Part shown: piece by piece, positions 55,175 to 63,827 of the stretch
Layout: each line of letters starts with the position of its first letter
How positions within the stretch are numbered: the first letter of the stretch is position 1
Assembly (NCBI GenBank): GCA_965200045.1
Contig: OZ241330.1
Coordinates: 2,480,001-2,544,000 of the forward strand
DNA: 64,000 nucleotides
Direction: 5' to 3'
Source: Bin25 sp026709415
GTDB taxonomy: Bacteria > Bacteroidota > Bacteroidia > Flavobacteriales > Flavobacteriaceae
Program-made: the position numbers and the translations under genes
The notes under the pieces: model-generated
Database searches by the model: none
What the model saw: the letters and a program-made list of their open reading frames with translations, nothing else
Told to the model about the DNA's origin: nothing

Positions 55175-55885
55175 TTGAAAATCGCAATTTTTGGATACGG
55201 TAAAATGGGGCAACTAATCGAAAAAATGGCCCTACGAAAGTCATATCAAGTAGTTTATATACAAGATTTGAATTTTTCTCGTGGTACCATTGATCAAGCC
55301 TCGTTGGCCATCGTATTTAGTAGTCCCAACGCGGTGGTTGAAAACATCGAATATGCTTTCAAACACAAACTCAATGTGGTCTGCGGGTCAACAGGATGGT
55401 TAAAAGATTATAAAAAAGTAACTCAGATCGCCAAACAATATAATTGCGGATTTCTCTATGCTTCAAACTTTAGTATCGGGGTCAATATTCTATTTGAAAT
55501 GAATCGAAAGTTGGCCAAAATCATGAAGCCATTAAATGATTATGAGGTTTCCATATCCGAAACCCACCATATAGAAAAAGTTGATAAACCCAGTGGGACT
55601 GCCTTATCACTAGCTGAAGATTTGATTCAGATCCACCAATTGAAAAATTGGACTCAGGAAACGGCTTCAAAACAAGAGTTACAAATTGAATCATTTCGAA
55701 AAGCAAATGTGGTTGGTGAGCACCAAATCACCTATCATTCAGAAATTGATACCTTGAGTTTGGTTCACCAAGCACACCATAGAGATGGTTTTGCCACCGG
55801 AGCTTTAGTAGCTGCCAAATGGATAGAACATAAAAAAGGAGTTTTTACGATGAGCCATGTCTTGTCAGATAATTTTTCTAACTAA
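55175..55885 (+). CDS. dapB: 4-hydroxy-tetrahydrodipicolinate reductase
   Basis: This 236-residue enzyme of lysine and diaminopimelate synthesis has the Rossmann motif IAIFGYGKMGQLIEKMA at the N-terminus and the catalytic region SETHHIEKVDKPSGTAL near 130-146. It is shorter than the E. coli enzyme (273), as usual for the phylum. The start codon seems to be TTG at 55175, since homology begins with KIAIFGYG. It is 13 bases ahead of lepB. Confidence 0.93.
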   Translation: MKIAIFGYGKMGQLIEKMALRKSYQVVYIQDLNFSRGTIDQASLAIVFSSPNAVVENIEYAFKHKLNVVCGSTGWLKDYKKVTQIAKQYNCGFLYASNFSIGVNILFEMNRKLAKIMKPLNDYEVSISETHHIEKVDKPSGTALSLAEDLIQIHQLKNWTQETASKQELQIESFRKANVVGEHQITYHSEIDTLSLVHQAHHRDGFATGALVAAKWIEHKKGVFTMSHVLSDNFSN

Positions 55886-55898
55886 AACACATTAACTG

Positions 55899-57617
55899 AT
55901 GACCATTACTCAATGGATTTTTTTGTTTTTACTCTTGAACCTTGTTCACTTCGGAGGCACTTTTCGACTTTATAAAGTAGCTGGGAAAAATCCTTATTTG
56001 GCTATCATCCCATTTTATAATTTAATTGTACACTTGAAAATTATCCACCGCCCCAAGTGGTGGGTTATACTGTTTTTTCTGCCGACCATCAACTTAATCA
56101 TGTTGGGGGTTCTATGGGTAGAAACACTTAAGATTTTTGGTAAAGCCAAAACCAGTGATATTCTCCTAGGACTAATCACTTTTGGTCTTTATATCTACAC
56201 CGTAAACTATTCAAAAAAAATTGAATATGCCCAGTCAATTAATCGCTCCAAACGATCTTCGATGGCTGAAACCTTCAGCTCTATAATTTTTGCAGTCATC
56301 GTAGCGACTATAGTCCATAATTATTTTATACAACCCTATATCATCCCTACAGGTTCTCTAGAAAAATCGTTACTCGTTGGTGATTTTTTATTGGTCAGTA
56401 AATTTCATTATGGGTCTAGGATACCCACTACAGCGGTTTCACTTCCATTGGTTCACGATACATTACCGCTGATCAAAAAAAGATCTTACCTTAAAAACCC
56501 ACAGTATCCATACATCCGACTGCCTAGATTACAAAAGGTGGAACGTAATGATATCGTGGTTTTTAACTGGCCTGCAGATACTGTAAGAAGATTTTTTGTC
56601 GCTGAAGCAAGAGTCAATAAACCATTGGATAAAAAATCCAATTATGTCAAGCGATGTGTGGCGTTACCTGGAGATACCTTGGAGATCATCAATGGTTTTG
56701 TTCATATCGATGGTAAAAAAAATAAACTACCAGATCGAGCCAAAATTCAACTCCCTTATCAATTATTCAATAGCAATGGTGTTTCATCAAAAAGTTTATC
56801 TGACAGTGGTATTAAGGGGTTTAATCGAAAATACCGAATCGACAATATCACCCAAAGTACCTTCCAAGCCTTGCAATCCGAAATTCTATATACGACTGGG
56901 AACAGCTATTCAGACTTTACGGTGGTCACTTCGGAAAAGGGACTTTCAGGTCAATTGGTTAGTTCGCTTGGATTACAGGGAAGAGAAATTCTAGAAAGGG
57001 TTAAAACAGTTTTTCTTACCCCAGAAGAAGCTCAAACATTGGCCAATGCAGAGTGGTTAGACAGTATCGAACAAAAAATCAATTCAGATAAAAACCCCAA
57101 TACCACTTTTTTCCCTAATACAATTCCTTTCGATTGGAATGAAGATAATTTCGGTCCCATCATTATTCCTAAAAAGGGAACCACCGTTACTTTGACTTCT
57201 AAAAATCGACCACTTTATAAAAAATTAATCATTGACTATGAACACAATACTCTCGAATCAGGAGATTTTGGATTTCGAATCAATGGTCAAAACACAAATC
57301 AATACACTTTCAAACAAAATTATTATTGGATGATGGGTGATAACCGCCATCGAAGCGAAGACAGTAGATTTTGGGGATTTGTTCCTGAAGATCATATCGT
57401 CGGGAAACCCATCTTTATATGGTTTAGTATTGAAAATTTTACTGAAGGGGTGCGAAATTGGAAAATTCGATGGAATCGAGTTTTTACCACCATTTCTGGA
57501 AAAGGAGAAGCCAAAAGTTATTTTCCCTATTTCATTGGTTTGATTGTGTTATGGCAAATCATGGCTTTTATATTGAAAAGGAGAAAGAAAGGATGGCTCC
57601 AAAAAGAAAAAAAGTAA
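55899..57617 (+). CDS. lepB: signal peptidase I
   Basis: This 572-residue protein is a long Bacteroidota-type LepB. Two or three N-terminal hydrophobic segments precede SPase domain I at about 120-170. The catalytic Ser is near 153 in IPTGSLEKSLLVGDFLLV, and the catalytic Lys is near 250 in YVKRCVALPGDTLEI. A large insertion (about 290-455) separates this from the last box MMGDNRHRSEDSRFWGFVP. A final helix (YFIGLIVLWQIMAFIL) anchors the C-terminus, which is unusual outside the phylum. It cleaves signal peptides at the periplasmic face. No stop or frameshift is seen. Confidence 0.93.
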   Translation: MTITQWIFLFLLLNLVHFGGTFRLYKVAGKNPYLAIIPFYNLIVHLKIIHRPKWWVILFFLPTINLIMLGVLWVETLKIFGKAKTSDILLGLITFGLYIYTVNYSKKIEYAQSINRSKRSSMAETFSSIIFAVIVATIVHNYFIQPYIIPTGSLEKSLLVGDFLLVSKFHYGSRIPTTAVSLPLVHDTLPLIKKRSYLKNPQYPYIRLPRLQKVERNDIVVFNWPADTVRRFFVAEARVNKPLDKKSNYVKRCVALPGDTLEIINGFVHIDGKKNKLPDRAKIQLPYQLFNSNGVSSKSLSDSGIKGFNRKYRIDNITQSTFQALQSEILYTTGNSYSDFTVVTSEKGLSGQLVSSLGLQGREILERVKTVFLTPEEAQTLANAEWLDSIEQKINSDKNPNTTFFPNTIPFDWNEDNFGPIIIPKKGTTVTLTSKNRPLYKKLIIDYEHNTLESGDFGFRINGQNTNQYTFKQNYYWMMGDNRHRSEDSRFWGFVPEDHIVGKPIFIWFSIENFTEGVRNWKIRWNRVFTTISGKGEAKSYFPYFIGLIVLWQIMAFILKRRKKGWLQKEKK

Positions 57618-57699
57618 GCTTGTTTGCCTTGGCTTGATAGAAAGCTTCGTTGAGAATTTCACTTCATATTACCATTATAATTTTTAGAATTTTAGAATC

Positions 57700-58317
57700 C
57701 TGAAAAACATCCTCATACCAGCCTATTTACCACCAATATCTTATTTCAGCTGGTTGATCCATCAAAAACAAATTCTTTTTGCAAGCAATTGGCGCTATCA
57801 GAAACAAACATTTCGGAATCGCACATACATCTATGGCCCAAATGGAAAATTACGCCTAGTGGTTCCCATTGTTCATGACAAAAAAAATGATGTTCGAACC
57901 GATGGAGAGACCCGAATTTTTAATCAAATTCCATGGAAAACAATCCATTGGAGATCACTTTGTGCTTGCTATCGTAGCTCTCCTTATTTTGAGTATTATG
58001 AAGACAGACTGTTTCCTTTGTATCGGAGTCAAAGCAGTCATTTATTTGAGTTTAATATCCAACTAATTCAAACCGTCAGTGACTTTCTAAATTTTGAACT
58101 AGATTATCAAGTGATTGAGGCCGTCAAACACCAACATCGCATCACTGAATATTTATTGAATGCAAAAAATCAAACCCATTGTTCACTAAATCAGTACCAT
58201 CAAGTTTTTGATAATAAATATGGTTTTATCCCTAATTTAAGTATTGTCGACCTCCTTTTCAATATCGGCCCCAATTCTTTGACATTTCTTAAAAAGTTGA
58301 AGGTTGTGACAATTTAG
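57700..58317 (+). CDS. WbqC family protein, apparent CTG start
   Basis: The conserved N-terminus (KNILIPAYLPPISYF, then SNWRYQKQTFRNRTYI) can be read only from CTG at 57700; an in-frame TAG at 57685-57687 blocks further extension, and no ATG, GTG or TTG is available before it. The next candidate, TTG at 57754, would delete the conserved YLPP motif. The 205-residue product has the WbqC layout, with the IPWKTIHWRSLCACYR and SSPYFEYYED blocks. WbqC proteins occur in polysaccharide and LPS clusters and next to lepB in Bacteroidota; the reaction is unknown. Start choice is the main uncertainty. Confidence 0.85.
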   Translation: MKNILIPAYLPPISYFSWLIHQKQILFASNWRYQKQTFRNRTYIYGPNGKLRLVVPIVHDKKNDVRTDGETRIFNQIPWKTIHWRSLCACYRSSPYFEYYEDRLFPLYRSQSSHLFEFNIQLIQTVSDFLNFELDYQVIEAVKHQHRITEYLLNAKNQTHCSLNQYHQVFDNKYGFIPNLSIVDLLFNIGPNSLTFLKKLKVVTI

Positions 58318-58465
58318 ATTTAAACACCGTGTGTGCTGTAGGGATATCGAAATCTAGTTAAATCACTACGATTCAATGACAATCAATAATAGATCGCTTT
58401 TCCTTTATCTCTTTGAGAATACGCTTGATAGAGTGTGTTTCTGAATTTTTTCATGGAAGACAAGA

Positions 58466-58488
58466 AGAAAAACTCGTTTTCTCGAGTT
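58466..58488 (-). terminator. Rho-independent terminator of the EEP gene
   Basis: On the minus strand AACTCG, loop AGAAAA, CGAGTT is followed by TTTCTTCTT, a good hairpin plus T-tract 126 bases after the EEP stop. Read on the plus strand it could also end wbqC transcription, though with a poorer T-run. Confidence 0.5.
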
Positions 58489-58496
58489 GTTATATC

Positions 58497-58555
58497 GATC
58501 CATTGAAAAGATAAAATCAACATGGGTTCATGTTGACTGGCGAGTTGAACATGGC
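58497..58555 (+). repeat. dispersed intergenic element, copy C
   Basis: It starts GATCCATTGA, has the palindrome CAACAT-GGGTTC-ATGTTG (58518-58535) and ends ACTGGCGAGTTGAACATGGC (58536-58555). The last 20 bases are identical to copy B, and the palindromic half matches copy A. It lies between wbqC and the EEP gene. Confidence 0.65.
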
Positions 58556-58613
58556 TATGAAGTCATTTAAATACTTAAGCGTATAAGACTAAGCAACGGA
58601 AAAACTCAAAGAA

Positions 58614-59615
58614 CTAATTGGCTAGTACGGCCATTATGGGGCGATGGTCTGAAAGCTTGACTTTGGAAGTCCTGAAATCCAAAACATCAATGCTTTCACT
58701 TACGATTATAAAATCAATTCGCATTGGAAAAATCAATCCATTGTATGTGGTTCCGATGCCGATTCCTTGTTGAACAAAAGCATCTTTTCTGTTTTGAGTC
58801 AATTGTTGGTAAGAGTCTGAAAATGCATTGTTGTTTAAATCCATACAGAGTATCACAGGGTATTGGGTGCTTCGAGCGACAGAATCAATTAATTCCACTT
58901 GTTTGTTTTGGATTTCAAGTACTTTTTTTAGCTCTTTAAATTCATTAAAGTGGGACTGCCAATCGGTTATGGTCTCTTTGAAATTAGCTGAAAGTGATTC
59001 AAAATGAACACTAAAAAACCGAAACCTTCGATTTTCTATTTCTATATCAGCAAAAACACCCCCGCTATTAGAGTTTTCAAACTCGACTTTTCCTGATTCT
59101 AAAATAGGGGCTTTGGAAAGTATGATGTTTCCAAGGTTTCCATTAGTCACCGTCGACTCAAAATATTGATGCGGATAGTTTGAAAAATCTGGAGCCAACT
59201 CTACAGAATATTCTTGAAGGCAAACCACATCGGGATCCATACTGTTTATCTGGGCTTGAATTTTTTCAGGGATTTGTTGATCGTCTATCCAATTAAATTG
59301 ATTAAACAAACGCACATTATAACTCATTACTTTAAGACCCTCTTGGTTATTTGGTTCCCCATCAGGTAATTGTAATAATAAACTCCATTTGTCTAAAGTG
59401 AAAAAGAATACAAATAAAAAGAGTAAAAAAGGCCATTTGGCTCGAATAATCCAATACAATAAAAAAATCAAATTGATAATGCTTATCAATGGACATAAAA
59501 GAGGTGAAAACCATAAAAAATCAAAATGGATCCATTTCCCCATAGATGCCAATTGAAATATCAGAGTAATGATATTGACCATCAGTATCATGGAAAACAA
59601 GATTCTTTTAATCAT
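58614..59615 (-). CDS. endonuclease/exonuclease/phosphatase (EEP) family membrane protein
   Basis: This 333-residue protein has three N-terminal transmembrane helices (1-85) and then an EEP domain: MSYNVRLFNQFNW, CLQEYSVE with the metal-binding Glu, CMDLNNNAFSD and the terminal KLSDHRPIMAVLA. The fold covers DNases, sphingomyelinases and inositol phosphatases. Attachment to the membrane, with the domain probably outside, argues against a DNA repair role. Its place next to the rhomboid pair is standard in Bacteroidota. Confidence 0.88.
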   Translation of the reverse strand: MIKRILFSMILMVNIITLIFQLASMGKWIHFDFLWFSPLLCPLISIINLIFLLYWIIRAKWPFLLFLFVFFFTLDKWSLLLQLPDGEPNNQEGLKVMSYNVRLFNQFNWIDDQQIPEKIQAQINSMDPDVVCLQEYSVELAPDFSNYPHQYFESTVTNGNLGNIILSKAPILESGKVEFENSNSGGVFADIEIENRRFRFFSVHFESLSANFKETITDWQSHFNEFKELKKVLEIQNKQVELIDSVARSTQYPVILCMDLNNNAFSDSYQQLTQNRKDAFVQQGIGIGTTYNGLIFPMRIDFIIVSESIDVLDFRTSKVKLSDHRPIMAVLAN

Positions 59616-59638
59616 GATTTTAAATTTTAAAAGAAAAT

Positions 59639-60523
59639 TCAGTCCTCTTTATTGAATAAAAACTCTTTTTCTTCTTGAGACAGACTTTGATATCCAGATT
59701 GACTGATTTTTTTTAAAATCTTTTCAATCCTTTCTTGAGACTCTGATGATTGTTTAGATTTTTTTCGCCTTTTTTTCTTTTTATAATCTTGGTTTTTGTT
59801 GACTTTAAACCTCGATTTATTCGATGAAAATTTATATGCGTTTAAAAAGGAATCCAAAAACTTCTCAAAACTATTTCCAAAAGACTTTCCTAACTTATAT
59901 TGGTAAACACTATAAAATCCCAAAGCCGCGCCACCAAGATGGGCAATACTTCCACCGGCATTGTTATTAAGTGGTATGGTCAATAGGTCATAGATGACCA
60001 AACCAACACCTAAGACATAGAATGGAATACTAAAAAAGAAAAAATTGATCCTCATTCTAGGAACATATCCACACATGAAAATCAATATCGCCATGACCCC
60101 GGCAGAAGCACCAACCAACTCGGATACTCCAACCACCTGACTAAATACTGGAAAAAGATTGTATGTGATTATAAAGGCAACTCCACCTGCAATGACCCCC
60201 ATGAAGTAAACTGAAAGAAATTTTCTATTGCCGACATAGGCAATAAACATCCTTCCCACATAATAAAGGACGAGCATATTAAATAATAAATGAAGAATCC
60301 CTCCATGTAAAAAACTATAGGTAATAATCGACCATGGTTGATTGATGAATTGAGAAAGATTAGCTGGTAAATTGAAATACCTAAAATAATCCGTATTGTC
60401 ACTATCAAACAGAAAAAAAAACACTCTCAGCAATGCCGGTATGGCAAAGCATAAAATATTAATGACAACTAATTTTTCTGCAATATTTAAATTGTTAAAC
60501 CTCTGTGATAGATTCAAAGACAT
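59639..60523 (-). CDS. rhomboid family intramembrane serine protease
   Basis: This 294-residue protein has six transmembrane helices with HGGILHLLFNMLVLYYVGRM, catalytic Ser in VGASAGVMAIL and catalytic His in SIAHLGGAALGFY. After the membrane part comes a basic tail with KKKKRRKK followed by a helical end (SQSGYQSLSQEEKEFLFNKED). This tail is absent in the neighbouring rhomboid. It sits 11 bases downstream of that gene. Substrates are unknown. Confidence 0.93.
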   Translation of the reverse strand: MSLNLSQRFNNLNIAEKLVVINILCFAIPALLRVFFFLFDSDNTDYFRYFNLPANLSQFINQPWSIITYSFLHGGILHLLFNMLVLYYVGRMFIAYVGNRKFLSVYFMGVIAGGVAFIITYNLFPVFSQVVGVSELVGASAGVMAILIFMCGYVPRMRINFFFFSIPFYVLGVGLVIYDLLTIPLNNNAGGSIAHLGGAALGFYSVYQYKLGKSFGNSFEKFLDSFLNAYKFSSNKSRFKVNKNQDYKKKKRRKKSKQSSESQERIEKILKKISQSGYQSLSQEEKEFLFNKED

Positions 60524-60534
60524 TAATCGGCAAA

Positions 60535-61263
60535 CTAAATTCTAGATCGTTTATTGAGGTTTCGCCAGTACAACATGATCAAAATACCTGTTAAAGCTCC
60601 TCCCAAATGAGCAAAATGAGCAATGGAACCAATGTCATAACTAGAAAAAGCCCCAATTAAGTCGATGACTATTAAACCAGGAACTAAATACTTTGCTTTG
60701 ATTGGAATTGGTGGAAACAAAAGCATCAAACGAGCATTTGGAAACATCAATGCAAATGCCGCTAAAACGCCATACAATGCACCAGAGGCTCCGACCATAG
60801 TCACATGAAAGGCTTCAGCTCCTTTAGAAAAAGTCATTAAATTGGATTCCAATAAGGCTTTCGGAAATTCTTTATTAATCAGTCCTTGCTGTATTTCGAA
60901 TGGTGAAAGGCCAAAATCACTCAACAAGTTTGAAACACCATTAATTTGAACATAATAATATAATAATTGGATTGCGGCGGCACCAAGTCCTGCTGAAAAA
61001 TAAAAAAATAAAAACTTGTTAGTTCCCCATTCCCTTTCAAGGGTACTACCAAACATCCATAAAACAAGCATGTTAAATAACAAATGCATAAAATTCCCAT
61101 GCATGAATAGATGGGTGATGACTTGCCAATAACCAAAATCAGGGTTTTGAGGATAGCGCAATCCAAAGACTTGATACAGATTGCCCATACTTTGCGATGC
61201 AAAAAACAAAATCACATTGATAATCAAAAGATTTAGAACGGCTTTTGGAATTGACCTAATCAT
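60535..61263 (-). CDS. rhomboid family intramembrane serine protease (second copy)
   Basis: This 242-residue, six-helix rhomboid has HGNFMHLLFNMLVLWMFGSTLE, catalytic Ser in VGASGALYGVLAA and catalytic His in HFAHLGGALTG. It has no long basic tail. Its ATG overlaps the mutL stop by 4 bases (61260-61263). Tandem rhomboids after mutL are typical of the phylum. Confidence 0.93.
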   Translation of the reverse strand: MIRSIPKAVLNLLIINVILFFASQSMGNLYQVFGLRYPQNPDFGYWQVITHLFMHGNFMHLLFNMLVLWMFGSTLEREWGTNKFLFFYFSAGLGAAAIQLLYYYVQINGVSNLLSDFGLSPFEIQQGLINKEFPKALLESNLMTFSKGAEAFHVTMVGASGALYGVLAAFALMFPNARLMLLFPPIPIKAKYLVPGLIVIDLIGAFSSYDIGSIAHFAHLGGALTGILIMLYWRNLNKRSRI

Positions 61264-63020
61264 TCGAATTTATTGACGAGTGAATCTTTATCAAAACTAA
61301 TGAGTATTTTTTTGTTAAACGGAGACATAACATATTCTGAACAAGAAAACAAATCCCTGACCAACTCCTTTTGTTCCAACTCGTTGAGCTCACGATTGTT
61401 TGAAATCGCCAATTTTTTTGAAAGAAATTTAGCAATTAAATGTTCCACACCATGATTTTGATCTGGCATTTCATCCAGGGCTTTGTCCAATAATTCAATG
61501 ATGATGAAATTAATTTTTTCCATAGGACAAAAGGCAGGTGCCCCCAATACTTCTATCGATGTATTGTTTATAATCTTAATCTGAAAACCCGCTAGGGATA
61601 ACGTGTTTTGAATTTCTTTCAACACATTATTTTGTTTTACAGATAAAGAAATAGTGATGGGGAAAATTAATAATTGACTCGATATTTTATCGGTGGGATT
61701 CTCTTGACAAATTTTGTTGAACAATATGCGTTGATGGGCCCTGCGTTGATTGATAACAACCAAACTTGATCCGTTTGAATAAACAATATATCCCGTGAAT
61801 AATTGAAATATTGTAGGATCTGGGGCGATCTCAACCAATTTAGGATTCCTTTGTGGTTGGGAAATATCGGTTGACATTCTATTAGACCATTCTGAAGGTT
61901 TACCTTCAACATCTCTAAAAGGATTGTATTTCGGATCAATAGGAATTGTAGGCGGTTCTACCGTCGTGTCTTTGAAGAAATGAGGAACACTGAATTCAGG
62001 ATTTTTGTCAAAGTCAATTGGGGGTGTGATATGATGTATCCCCAAACTATATTTAACTGTGGAATTTAAAATGGGATACAAATGTTCAATTTCTTCAAAT
62101 TTCACTTCATTTTTAGTCGGATGAATATTGACATCAATTTTATTGGTTGGGGCTTCTAAAAAGACAAAAAAACCTGGTTGATTTTTTTCAGGAAGTAAGC
62201 CTTCATACGCTTGAAGAATGGCATGCCTCAAATAGGGATGCCTTATATACCGTTTATTAACAAAGAAGTATTGGGGAATGCCTCTTTTTTTGGACATGGA
62301 TGGATTTAATATATAACCACTGATTTTGGCAATTTGAGTTTCGGATTCGATTTCTAATAAGTTGTCTTTGAGTTTGGGGCCAAAAATATTTCTCAAACGG
62401 AATTTTATAGTGGCCACCGGTAAATGCAACAGTTCTTGATCCTCTTCAAAAACATCAAAACGAACATGGCAATGAGATATGGCCAAACGATAAATTTCAT
62501 CGAGAATATACTGTTGTTCACGATGGTTAGATTTTAAAAAATTTCTTCTCACGGGTGTATTAAAAAAAAGATTTTTAACCCCAATAGAAGTTCCATTTTC
62601 TGCGGCCATAGCTTCTTTTTTAGTAACCCTACCCCCTTCCATACCAAGAAATGTCCCTAGTGGTTGGTTTTGAGTTTTAGAAATGACTTCTACTTGTGCT
62701 ATCGAAGCAATGGATGCTAAGGCTTCTCCTCGAAACCCTTTGGTGACGATTTTTGTCAAATCATCAATAGATTTGATTTTAGATGTAGCGTGTCTTTGGA
62801 ATGCCAATTCCATATCTTCAGGAGCTATCCCCACTCCATTGTCCACCACTTTTATTAAACTTCTGCCTGCCTCTTTAATGAAAATTTGTATTTGGGTTGA
62901 TCGGGCATCAATGGCGTTTTCCATCAATTCTTTCACAACCGATGCTGGTCTTTGAATGACTTCCCCAGCTGCTATTTGATTGGCAACTTGCTGGGGTAAT
63001 CGAGAAATCAATCCACTCAT
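61260..63020 (-). CDS. mutL: DNA mismatch repair protein MutL
   Basis: This 586-residue GHKL ATPase has IAAGEVIQRPASVVKELMEN at the N-terminus, DNGVGI, FRGEALASI and the GTSIGVKNLFFNTPVR block. The transducer domain ends near 330 (VNIHPTKNEVKFEE). The C-terminal dimerisation domain lacks the DQHA(X)2E(X)4E endonuclease motif; the aligned stretch is VVINQRRAHQRILFN. It works with MutS in mismatch repair. A small protein gene and ribH lie just upstream on the same strand. Confidence 0.95.
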   Translation of the reverse strand: MSGLISRLPQQVANQIAAGEVIQRPASVVKELMENAIDARSTQIQIFIKEAGRSLIKVVDNGVGIAPEDMELAFQRHATSKIKSIDDLTKIVTKGFRGEALASIASIAQVEVISKTQNQPLGTFLGMEGGRVTKKEAMAAENGTSIGVKNLFFNTPVRRNFLKSNHREQQYILDEIYRLAISHCHVRFDVFEEDQELLHLPVATIKFRLRNIFGPKLKDNLLEIESETQIAKISGYILNPSMSKKRGIPQYFFVNKRYIRHPYLRHAILQAYEGLLPEKNQPGFFVFLEAPTNKIDVNIHPTKNEVKFEEIEHLYPILNSTVKYSLGIHHITPPIDFDKNPEFSVPHFFKDTTVEPPTIPIDPKYNPFRDVEGKPSEWSNRMSTDISQPQRNPKLVEIAPDPTIFQLFTGYIVYSNGSSLVVINQRRAHQRILFNKICQENPTDKISSQLLIFPITISLSVKQNNVLKEIQNTLSLAGFQIKIINNTSIEVLGAPAFCPMEKINFIIIELLDKALDEMPDQNHGVEHLIAKFLSKKLAISNNRELNELEQKELVRDLFSCSEYVMSPFNKKILISFDKDSLVNKFE

Positions 63021-63023
63021 TGA

Positions 63024-63314
63024 CTAGTTAAAGAAAATGGTATACTCAAAATCAATGATATAAAGAAATAGAAAAACAAGAACTAAAATGATCAATATCA
63101 AGGTTCTCGATACTGCCCTATTCTTTCTGTTTCTAGATCGCAACCGTTGGGATGCCCATTGGTTTCGATAATCATTATCATTAAATATTTCTCGACTTCG
63201 AGCTATTCTTGAACCAAAATCATAGATATTATGATCTTTTTTCCCCTGGTAATACCTAGGCGTATAATTGAATTTTCTATTTTTAGAGAGTCTAAAAAAA
63301 TTAATCCTAGGCAT
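63024..63314 (-). CDS. small basic protein with one C-terminal transmembrane helix
   Basis: This 96-residue protein has a basic, Arg/Asn-rich soluble part and a single hydrophobic helix near the end (TLILIILVLVFLFLYII). Its place between ribH and mutL is conserved in Bacteroidota, where it is often mislabelled as a riboflavin synthase subunit. No enzymatic motif is present. Gaps are 3 bases to mutL and 9 to ribH, so it is part of that transcript. Function is unknown. Confidence 0.7.
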   Translation of the reverse strand: MPRINFFRLSKNRKFNYTPRYYQGKKDHNIYDFGSRIARSREIFNDNDYRNQWASQRLRSRNRKNRAVSRTLILIILVLVFLFLYIIDFEYTIFFN

Positions 63315-63323
63315 GATTCAAAT

Positions 63324-63827
63324 TTACAAGGAACTATTCGAATTTAATTCTTTGATTCTAAGTTGAGCCATTTCAATGGCCGCCATGGCGGCTTGTGAAC
63401 CTTTATTTCCTAATTTACCGCCACTTCTTTCTCGGGCTTGTTCTATGTTGTCATCAGTAAGAACACAGAAAATAACAGGGACTGTCCCTTTCAAATTCAA
63501 ATCTTTAATACCATGGGTAACCCCTTGACAGATATGATCAAAATGAGCTGTTTGGCCTCTGATGACGCTGCCAATGGCAATAACCGCACTAGGATTTTTT
63601 TGTTGGGCAAGACCACATCCGTAGATTAATTCAAAACTACCTGGCACATCCCATTTAGTGATTTCGGTGACTCCGTATTCTTTTAGTTTGGATTCAGCTC
63701 CAATATACAAGTTATCTGTAATGGACTTATTCCACTGAGAAACAACCAAAATGAAGTTAAGTTTCTCAACCCCATCAATCAAAACCTTTGTTTCTTTTGT
63801 TGTAGAAATGTAATCTTGAGTTGACAT
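63324..63827 (-). CDS. ribH: 6,7-dimethyl-8-ribityllumazine synthase
   Basis: This 167-residue enzyme of riboflavin synthesis has VVSQWNKSITDNL, WDVPGSFELIYG, AVIAIGSVIRGQTAHFDHI with the catalytic His, GVTHGIKDLN and NKGSQAAMAAIEMA. It forms 60-mer or pentamer shells in relatives. The start codon overlaps the stop of the TPR gene by one base (TAATG). Confidence 0.96.
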   Translation of the reverse strand: MSTQDYISTTKETKVLIDGVEKLNFILVVSQWNKSITDNLYIGAESKLKEYGVTEITKWDVPGSFELIYGCGLAQQKNPSAVIAIGSVIRGQTAHFDHICQGVTHGIKDLNLKGTVPVIFCVLTDDNIEQARERSGGKLGNKGSQAAMAAIEMAQLRIKELNSNSSL

